In this document: positions 19,707 through 26,600 of the stretch, piece by piece
Layout of the letters: each line of letters begins with the position of its first letter
Position numbering within the stretch: the stretch's first letter is position 1
The notes under the pieces: generated by a model
What the model was told of the DNA's origin: nothing
The model's database searches: none
The model's input: the letters and a program-made list of their open reading frames with translations, nothing else
Position numbers and translations under genes: made by a program
Assembly: GCF_900142185.1 (NCBI RefSeq)
Contig: NZ_FQZZ01000001.1
Span: 620,001 to 684,000, forward strand
Length of the DNA stretch: 64,000 bases
Origin: Lutimaribacter pacificus
GTDB lineage: Bacteria > Pseudomonadota > Alphaproteobacteria > Rhodobacterales > Rhodobacteraceae
Direction of reading: 5' to 3'

Positions 19707-20087
19707 GTGCAGCTTGAACGTATCCTTCACGTGGATGACGACGAGGATATCCGAACCATCGTCCAGATCGCTCTGGAAACGATCGGCCAGTTCGAGTTGC
19801 GCCAGTGCAGCGACGGTCAGTCGGCGGTCGCGGAGGCGCAGGATTTCGGGCCGCAACTGCTGCTGCTCGACGTGATGATGCCCGAGATGAGCGGCCAGGA
19901 AGTGCGCGTGGCGATCGGCGACCTGCCGGGCATGGACAAGGTGGAAACGGTTTTCGTGACCGCCAAGGCCGAGGACGATTTCGCCCGCGAACTGCGCGCG
20001 CAGGGTGCGCTGGCGGTCATCACCAAGCCGTTCGATCCCATGACCCTGGCCGACCAGCTGCGCACGATCTGGCAAAAGGCCCAGTGA
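19707..20087 (+). CDS. Single-domain CheY-like response regulator
   Basis: This is a 126-residue receiver without output domain. The acidic pocket DDDED is near residue 10, the phosphoacceptor Asp lies in LLLLDVMMPEMSG, Thr in VFVTAKAE and Lys in AVITKPFDP. It sits 20 bases after a PAS-containing kinase gene and may accept phosphate from it and pass it to the Hpt protein upstream, or act by protein binding. Confidence 0.92.
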   Translation: MQLERILHVDDDEDIRTIVQIALETIGQFELRQCSDGQSAVAEAQDFGPQLLLLDVMMPEMSGQEVRVAIGDLPGMDKVETVFVTAKAEDDFARELRAQGALAVITKPFDPMTLADQLRTIWQKAQ

Positions 20088-20142
20088 TCCGGCCCGGCGG
20101 GGGAGGGGGTTACCTGCCATACGTGTTCTCGTGATACGGGAA

Positions 20143-20276
20143 GGGCGGGATCATCCCACCCGGACCAGCCGCGCAGCGGCCCGGGCGATTGGCGTCCGTA
20201 ACCTCTCTGATCCGAGGGAAGACGTGGCGGCACCGTAAACTGCCAGACACAACTGTCGGATGCCCCTTCCGCCCGT
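20143..20276. repeat. Dispersed intergenic element, copy 1
   Basis: This region matches 57281-57443 over its whole length. Shared exact blocks include GCGCAGCGGCCCGGGC (20171-20186) and TAAACTGCCAG (20236-20246), with TCCGAGGGA between them at similar spacing. Both copies lie between convergent genes. Read on the minus strand the two copies give related peptides (WQFTVPPRLPSDQRG here, WQFIVQPHPPSDRG in copy 2), so it may be a decayed or short coding element, an RNA gene or a mobile repeat. Confidence 0.65.
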
Positions 20277-20329
20277 AGCGTTGTTTTGATTGCTCACAAG
20301 GCGATCGCAGCACCACAGCCGCCCGCCTC

Positions 20330-21736
20330 TCAGGCGGCGGGCCGCATCGCGTTCCCGGCGGGGGCACTGTGCCTGCCGGTGACCTCGTCAAGCTCGACGA
20401 AGAATGTCGTGCCCTTGCCGAGCTTGCTGTCGAAGCCGATCCTGCCGCCATGCGCCTCGACGATCCGCGCGGCGATATGCATCCCCAGCCCCAGCCCCTC
20501 GGCCTTGCGGTGGTCGGAGGAATCGAGCTGCTGGAACGCCGAGAACACCTTGTCCTTTTCCTCGTCCGGGATGCCGATACCTTCGTCCCGGATCGAGAAA
20601 CAGCCCCGCGATCCGTTCCTGTGCACCGAAACCGTCACCGTCTGGTTCGGGTCCGAGAACTTGACGGCATTCGACAGGATATTGGTCACCACCTGTTTCA
20701 GCCGGTTCTTGTCGGCCGAAATGATCACGTCCTCGTCGACATCGGCAAAGCGGATACCGATCGAGCGCCGTTCCGCGACGGCCTGCATTTCGTCGACGGC
20801 TTCCGACACGACCTGGTCGAGCCGGAGGTCGGCGAAGGCAAAGGACATCTTGCCGTCGCCCATCTTCTGCAGATCCAGCAGGTCCTGGATAAGCAATGTC
20901 AGCCGCGCGCTGTTGCGGTGCGCGACCTCGAGGATCTTGCGAAAGCTCTCGGGCACCGGGCCGGCGATGCCGCCGACGATCAGGTCCAGCGATCCCTTGA
21001 TCGAGGTCAGCGGCGTGCGCAGTTCATGGCTGACGATGGACAGGAACTCGGACTTGGCGCGCGCGGCGCTCTTGGCCTTTTCGTGCTCGCGCTCCAGCAC
21101 CTTCAGCTGGTTGATCTTCTCGTTGTAGAAGGACAGGAAATGCCGGGCGCATTCGATGATGAAGCTGAGCACGAAGATCGTCGTGAAAAGCTGTATCCAC
21201 ATCTCCGAGCTGACCTGGTCGGCCAGCACGATGTCGCGCGCCGCGATCACGATGATCGACACCAGGTAGATCGCCAGGCGCAGGAACAGGATCGGCACGA
21301 ACTGGTAGTTGTTCATGCAGGCAAAGATCGCGGCGGCGATCAGCACGAAGATCGGCATGAAATGCGATGTCGGTCCCTGGAGAACGGCGATAGTGATGCA
21401 GAAGAAGCTGATGACGCACGCGCTTATGATCGTGCTGAGAAACAGGTTGCGCCGGACCGAGCTCAGGGCGCGCCGGTCGAAGGTCTCGGTTTTCAGGGCG
21501 ATCGTGAAAACCCGCTGGTCGTAGAATTCCGACAGCCAGATCAGCAGGTAGCACAGCATCGTGATCTTCCAGTCGTAGAAGATCGAGGCGAGCAGCGCGA
21601 TTGCGGAATAGCTGGTGAACCGTTGCCAGAACAGTTTTCGCCCGATGCAGGCATAGTCGTTCAGCCGTCGCTTGAAATCGTCATGCGCGGCGGGATCGTG
21701 CCCGCTGGCATCCTTGGCAATCCGTTCGGCGTGCAT
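20330..21736 (-). CDS. Multi-pass membrane histidine kinase
   Basis: This is a 468-residue kinase with a membrane domain of about six helices (roughly residues 35-200, for example LFLSTIISACVISFFCITIAVL) and nearly no periplasmic domain, then a short coiled-coil, HisKA with His237 in IVSHELRTPLTSIKGS and an ATPase domain (NILSNAVKFSD, DEGIGIPDEE, GLGLGMHIA). No receiver is fused. The ATG at 21736 was chosen; an in-frame TTG at 21820 lies in an AT-rich stretch with TTAA motifs that is more likely promoter. The gene is convergent with the CheY-like gene and is the third kinase in the block. Confidence 0.88.
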   Translation of the reverse strand: MHAERIAKDASGHDPAAHDDFKRRLNDYACIGRKLFWQRFTSYSAIALLASIFYDWKITMLCYLLIWLSEFYDQRVFTIALKTETFDRRALSSVRRNLFLSTIISACVISFFCITIAVLQGPTSHFMPIFVLIAAAIFACMNNYQFVPILFLRLAIYLVSIIVIAARDIVLADQVSSEMWIQLFTTIFVLSFIIECARHFLSFYNEKINQLKVLEREHEKAKSAARAKSEFLSIVSHELRTPLTSIKGSLDLIVGGIAGPVPESFRKILEVAHRNSARLTLLIQDLLDLQKMGDGKMSFAFADLRLDQVVSEAVDEMQAVAERRSIGIRFADVDEDVIISADKNRLKQVVTNILSNAVKFSDPNQTVTVSVHRNGSRGCFSIRDEGIGIPDEEKDKVFSAFQQLDSSDHRKAEGLGLGMHIAARIVEAHGGRIGFDSKLGKGTTFFVELDEVTGRHSAPAGNAMRPAA

Positions 21737-22033
21737 ATCGTTTCGGCCCGTGGCTGGTTGGGGAATGCACTCGTTAAAAACAAACTTAACCAGTTCTACG
21801 CGCAGGGGTTGTTGTTCCAAAGCCGAAATCTGGTCATTTCTGGGGAAAAACCCGGGCGGGTCGGAAGCGGATAGGCTTTAGGTTGAATTTATCTGTGATT
21901 GATATCGGATGGCGTGAGTTGCGCCCTCGGACGGGGCGTGTACCGGGTGGGGGGCGGACCTTGACCTGCGCCCCGTGGTGCGCAATCCCGCCTCGCAGGA
22001 AAACGCGGCGGGAAGCCTCGGTTGCATAGCCTC
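21737..22033. other. Gene-free gap of 297 bases
   Basis: No convincing gene is seen. The part next to the kinase gene (about 21765-21900) is AT-richer, with TTAA at 21774-21777 and 21786-21789, and is the probable kinase promoter; the part near 22033 is GC-rich and lies behind the stop of the LytTR gene. Confidence 0.4.
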
Positions 22034-23125
22034 TCAGTCCGCTGGCAAAGCCATGAGGGCTGCTTCCAGCTGTTTCCTGCGCGCCCGCGGGACCGTCACG
22101 GTTTCTCCGTTCCACAGTGTCACGAGGGTCCGGCTATCGGGCAGGCGCCTGCGCCCTGCGATCGCGTCATAACTCAACCAGTAGGAGCGATGAACCTGGA
22201 TGCCCACCTCGTCGGGCAACTGGCTGATTGCGTCGGAAAAGCGGAACCGCAAGAGGTGTACGCCGGTGGTTGTGGTGATGCGTACATAGTGTTCTTCGGC
22301 GCGGATCATGCGAAGGGCCTCGAACCGGAAGCTTTCCGAACCGACCACCAGCTCCGTGCGCCGGGCACTGGTCGTCTGTTCACGAGATTCCTTTCCGGGC
22401 CGACCGGATGTTTCGGTGACCGTGGCCGGCGCGGCGGAACGTTTGCCGGCGGAGGCAGTTGTGCCATCGGCGGGAACGATGGTTGGCCTGACCGTTTCCT
22501 CCACCGGGATGATGTGTAATCGCTCGTCCCCGCTCTGCAGGTGGTTGAGCCGCGCCTGGGCCAGCAACGTCTTTCCGCGCCGGGTCGTGGGGAAGACGAA
22601 AGCCGAAAAAAGGATCTCGAAACTCAGGAATACCAGGTAGTTGGTGGCGATCAGTCGTCCAAGATCGGAATTCGAAAGCCATTCGGCTCCCCAAACCCAG
22701 AATGCGAAGGGCCGGCATGTCATCTCCATCGTGACCACCGAGGTCAGCAGTATCACCGGAACCGGGGCCACCAACCAGTCGATCCGGCGGGACAGTATCA
22801 CGAACAGGGACAGGTAGCTTCCCAGTGCTATTATCAGGACCGTGATGGCAAACAGGACGCATGTGGCTATCGCCCACCATTCCAGGCCCGTCAGGTGATC
22901 GGAAGGATAGAGATATCCAAAGACCGCCCCCGCAATCAGGTAAAAGACGATTGACTGGGCGTCCGTCAGGACAGACCAGATGTCCCGGACGCTTCCCTGT
23001 ATCTTTGTTCCGTTGATGAGCACGATCGGCATCGCAACCGATGTGCCGGGAATCGTTTTCATGATCTCACCACTCGTCGGGTTTGCCGGAGCTTCAGACA
23101 CGCTCCGTTGCGTTATTTCATGCAT
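22034..23125 (-). CDS. Membrane-anchored LytTR-type transcription regulator
   Basis: This is a 363-residue protein with four hydrophobic segments in the N-terminal half (about 55-185; for example WWAIATCVLFAITVLIIAL), a long flexible linker and a C-terminal LytTR DNA-binding domain (about 262-358: MIRAEEHYVRITTTTGVHLL, QVHRSYWLSYDAI, VPRARRKQLEAA). LytTR regulators bind direct-repeat sites, and many control secreted or surface factors. There is no receiver domain; membrane anchoring suggests direct sensing. It is divergent from the RTX/Hint gene. Start uncertain: ATG 23125 lacks a clear ribosome site; ATG 23062 has GGTGAG close by. Confidence 0.82.
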   Translation of the reverse strand: MHEITQRSVSEAPANPTSGEIMKTIPGTSVAMPIVLINGTKIQGSVRDIWSVLTDAQSIVFYLIAGAVFGYLYPSDHLTGLEWWAIATCVLFAITVLIIALGSYLSLFVILSRRIDWLVAPVPVILLTSVVTMEMTCRPFAFWVWGAEWLSNSDLGRLIATNYLVFLSFEILFSAFVFPTTRRGKTLLAQARLNHLQSGDERLHIIPVEETVRPTIVPADGTTASAGKRSAAPATVTETSGRPGKESREQTTSARRTELVVGSESFRFEALRMIRAEEHYVRITTTTGVHLLRFRFSDAISQLPDEVGIQVHRSYWLSYDAIAGRRRLPDSRTLVTLWNGETVTVPRARRKQLEAALMALPAD

Positions 23126-23628
23126 GTCGTTTGCGCCAATACTTCAGGATGCCATGCACCCGGAAGGGTTGATTCATGAATTGACAGCCTTCCCGCCACG
23201 CAAGAAGCGCCATTTCATGACAATGAACGGCATTTCACTTCGTTTTCGTTAGCAAGGTTTCTGATTTCTGCGGCGTTCCTCGGAATTCTGCGCATTGTCG
23301 CGTATTTCACGTTTAGCGAACTGTCGTTTCCGCGAGTTCGTGGCGGTCGTTGTGAAGTTAATGACAATTTCCCCAGCCGGTCCGCCAATTCGGGACAACA
23401 CGCCTTTCCCGTGAAGAGACCGCAACGCATCTGTCGACGCGGGGGTGACGATGACCCTGGGCTGCAACCGTGCGGTCCGGGGGCAATCGACATGTAATTG
23501 GTGATGGTAATGAAAATGCGTGGAAACTGTATCTTAAGAGGCTGCCCGGATCATGTGATCGCAGGAATGAACCTGGCGAATGCCGGACGCGCCAGCGCGC
23601 ACGCTCTTCTGGCAGAGGGGTGCCTTCA
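23126..23628. promoter_or_regulatory. 503-base divergent intergenic region
   Basis: This region separates the LytTR regulator from the RTX/Hint gene and contains no convincing gene. The portion 23215-23345 is AT-richer and holds several GTT-centred boxes (GTT at 23242, 23248, 23257, 23311, 23325, 23336) of the kind LytTR proteins recognise, though none matches the published consensus fully. The last 100 bases before the RTX/Hint start could form a long 5' leader. Promoters for both genes must lie here. Confidence 0.45.
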
Positions 23629-26600
23629 ATGACTGCGACAACCGTAAACGTCTTCTATATCGGCACACGTCCGATCCTCGACACCACGCAGGGCAATGGC
23701 ATCATGGAAGGTGCCGACGCGCTTCTGGGCCATTACGATATCGGCACCGATGCGGTCTATCACGACCTGGGGGTGCAGCACGATCCGCGCGTGGTCGACG
23801 GGCTTCTTGCCACCAACGACTATGGCGCCAGCGCCCTGAACCCCGACGGGCTGTATGACGAGGGTTTCAACAACACCCCCTCGGGCGGCTTCAGCGAAGT
23901 CGACAGCCAGCAGCTGTTCTACGGAACGGTGAGCTACCGCGATATCGACGGCACGATCAAGACGATGACGAATGTGCCGTTCAACGTGTACCAGCTGGAA
24001 AACGGCGACACGTTCATCGCACCCACGGCCGAGATCGTCAGCACCACTTCGGGCCTGACCAGCGATACGGGCCAGTTCATCGCCAGCGTGCTGAGCGGCC
24101 GTGACCTGATCAGCATCGACCTCGATTCGATGAGCGATGCCGCCATCGGCCATGACAACCTGATGTATGATTTCGAGTCGGTTGAGGACCAGGTCCAGAC
24201 CTTCTATCTTGGCAACAAGACGATCCTCGACGCCACGCAGGGCAATGGCATCATGGAAGATGCCGGTTCGTTGCTGGGCAGCTACGATGCCACCAACGGC
24301 GCGGTTGGCGACGGGCAGTTCACGTTGCATACGCTTTATACACGCCACGATCCGGTGGTGAACGATGGCCTTCTGGCCACCAACGATTACGGCGCGGGTG
24401 CGGCCTATCCCGACGGCTATTATGACGAGGGCTTTTCGAACGCCGTGTCCCCCGGCCAGAACGGCAGCACCTTCAGCGAGCTCGACAGCCAGCAGCTGTT
24501 CTGGGGCGATGTCTATTACCTCGACGCCGATGGCAACGAGCAGGTGATGGAAAATGTCGCGCTCAACGTGTACCAGCTTGAAAACGGTGATGTTCACGCG
24601 GTTCCGACGCGCGAAATCGTCGATGGCTACGGAAGATTCCCGGATGCCAACGACTACACGCCCTCGATCCTGGACGGGCTGAACGTCTCGCGCATCGAAC
24701 TGACCTCGATGCGGGACAACGCGATCGGTCATGACAACCTGCTCTACGATTCCGAGTCGATCGGTGACGCCATCTCGCAAACCACCGTTGGGGTGAACTC
24801 GGACGGCATCGTGACCGGCACCGAAGGCGACGATTTTATGGGGATCGGCTATACCGATGCCGATGGTGACGAGATAGATGGCGGCGAGTGCTCCTCCGCC
24901 GGGACCGGTGCCGCCGTGAGCGGCAGCACCGTGAACGTCTTCTTCGTCGGCAATATGTCGAACCTCGACACCACGCAGGGCAATGGTGTCATGGAAGGCG
25001 CCAGCGGGCTGCTGGGCCACTACGAGGTTGGCAGCGATCTGACCTACCACGACCTGACCGTTGTGCAGGATACGCGCGCAGTCGACTATCTGCTGGCGAC
25101 CAACGATTACGGCGCAAGTTCGATCCATCCTGACGGGCTGTACCTGGACGGCTTTGCCAATACCGTTACAGGCGGCTTCAGCCAGCTCGACAGCCAGCAG
25201 ATATTCTACGGCGACGTGACCTATCGGGATATCGACGGCACGATCAAGGTGATGGAAAAGGTTCCGCTGAACCTCTATCAGCTTGAGAACGGCGATGTGT
25301 ACATGGCACCGAGCGGCGATCTGGCAGCCGATCCGGGTGTGCTCACCCCCAGCGTGCTGAGCGGGCGCGAGATCCTGAGCGTCGACCTGAACTCGCCCGT
25401 TAATGTCGGTCAGGACAGCCTGATCTACAGCTACGAGTCCGTGCACGACCAGGTGCAAACCTTCTATCTCGGCAACCACGCCAATCTCGACACCACGCAG
25501 GGCAACCTGACGATGGAGGGGGCTTCGTCGCTGCTTGGCGGCTACGACGGCACCACGGCGGGCCTGCCCGGAGCGGGTGAATTTACGCTCCATACGCTCC
25601 AGGTGCATCAGGACGCCAAGGCAAACGATGCCCTGATGGCGACCAACGATTACGGTGCCAGCGCGCTTCACCCCGATGGTTTCTATCAGGATGGTTTCTC
25701 CAACACCCCGACTGCGGGGCAGGCCGGTACGAACTACAGCCAGATCGACAGCCACCAGTTCTATCGCGGCGACGTCTACTACACGGATGCGGACGGCAAC
25801 GAACAGGTGATGCATGACGTCGCCCTGCATGTCTATCAGCTTGAAAACGGCGACGTGTTCGCCGTGCCCACCGGCGAAATCCGGAGCGGCGACGGCACTC
25901 AGTCCGACGCCAGCGCACTGACCCCGTCGGTGCTGGCGGGGCTGAACATCTCGCGCATCGAGCTGACCATGATGGTAGCCGATCCTACGCCCGACAACCT
26001 GATGTACGATTGGGAGTCGATTGGCGATGGTTCCTCCACGGCCGCAATTTCGGGTGGCGGTACAGACGGCGATGCGACCGATCTGAGCTGCCTCAACGAT
26101 GTAATCGAGGCCGGGGCGGGCAATGACACCGTGCAGGCCGGCGTGGGCGACGATACCGTCGATGGCGGCACTGGCGACGATCTGCTTTATGGTGACCTCG
26201 GCGACGACGTCCTTGTCGGCGGCGAAGGCGCGGACACGCTGATCGGCGGCGCAGGGGCCGATGTGCTGGACGGCGGCGCGGGCGACGACGTTATCGCCGT
26301 GGGCGGGTCGGACATGGCAAGCGGCGGCACGGGCGACGACCGTTTTGTGCTGGACCCGACCGAGACGGGCATCAATGTCAGCCTCGATGGCGGCAGCGAT
26401 GCGACCGACGGGCACCCTGACGACGACGCCAACGGCGATGCGGGCGACATCCTCGACCTGAGGACCGCCGCCAACGACCTGGCGCTGACGCTTGGTGCCG
26501 ATGGCGAAAGCGGCACGGTCAACGGCATCGATGCCGACGCAGACACCGATATCAGCTTTGCCGAGATCGAGAATGTCGTGCTCGGCGCAGGCGATGACAC

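Noticed and set aside
21774-21789. TTAA pair resembling a CtrA binding site ahead of a histidine kinase gene
   Set aside because: The spacing is eight bases instead of the seven of the TTAA-N7-TTAA consensus.
23626-26415. Open frame of 929 codons opposite the RTX/Hint gene
   Set aside because: Regular antisense of the repeated modules; composition and lack of a ribosome site argue against a gene.
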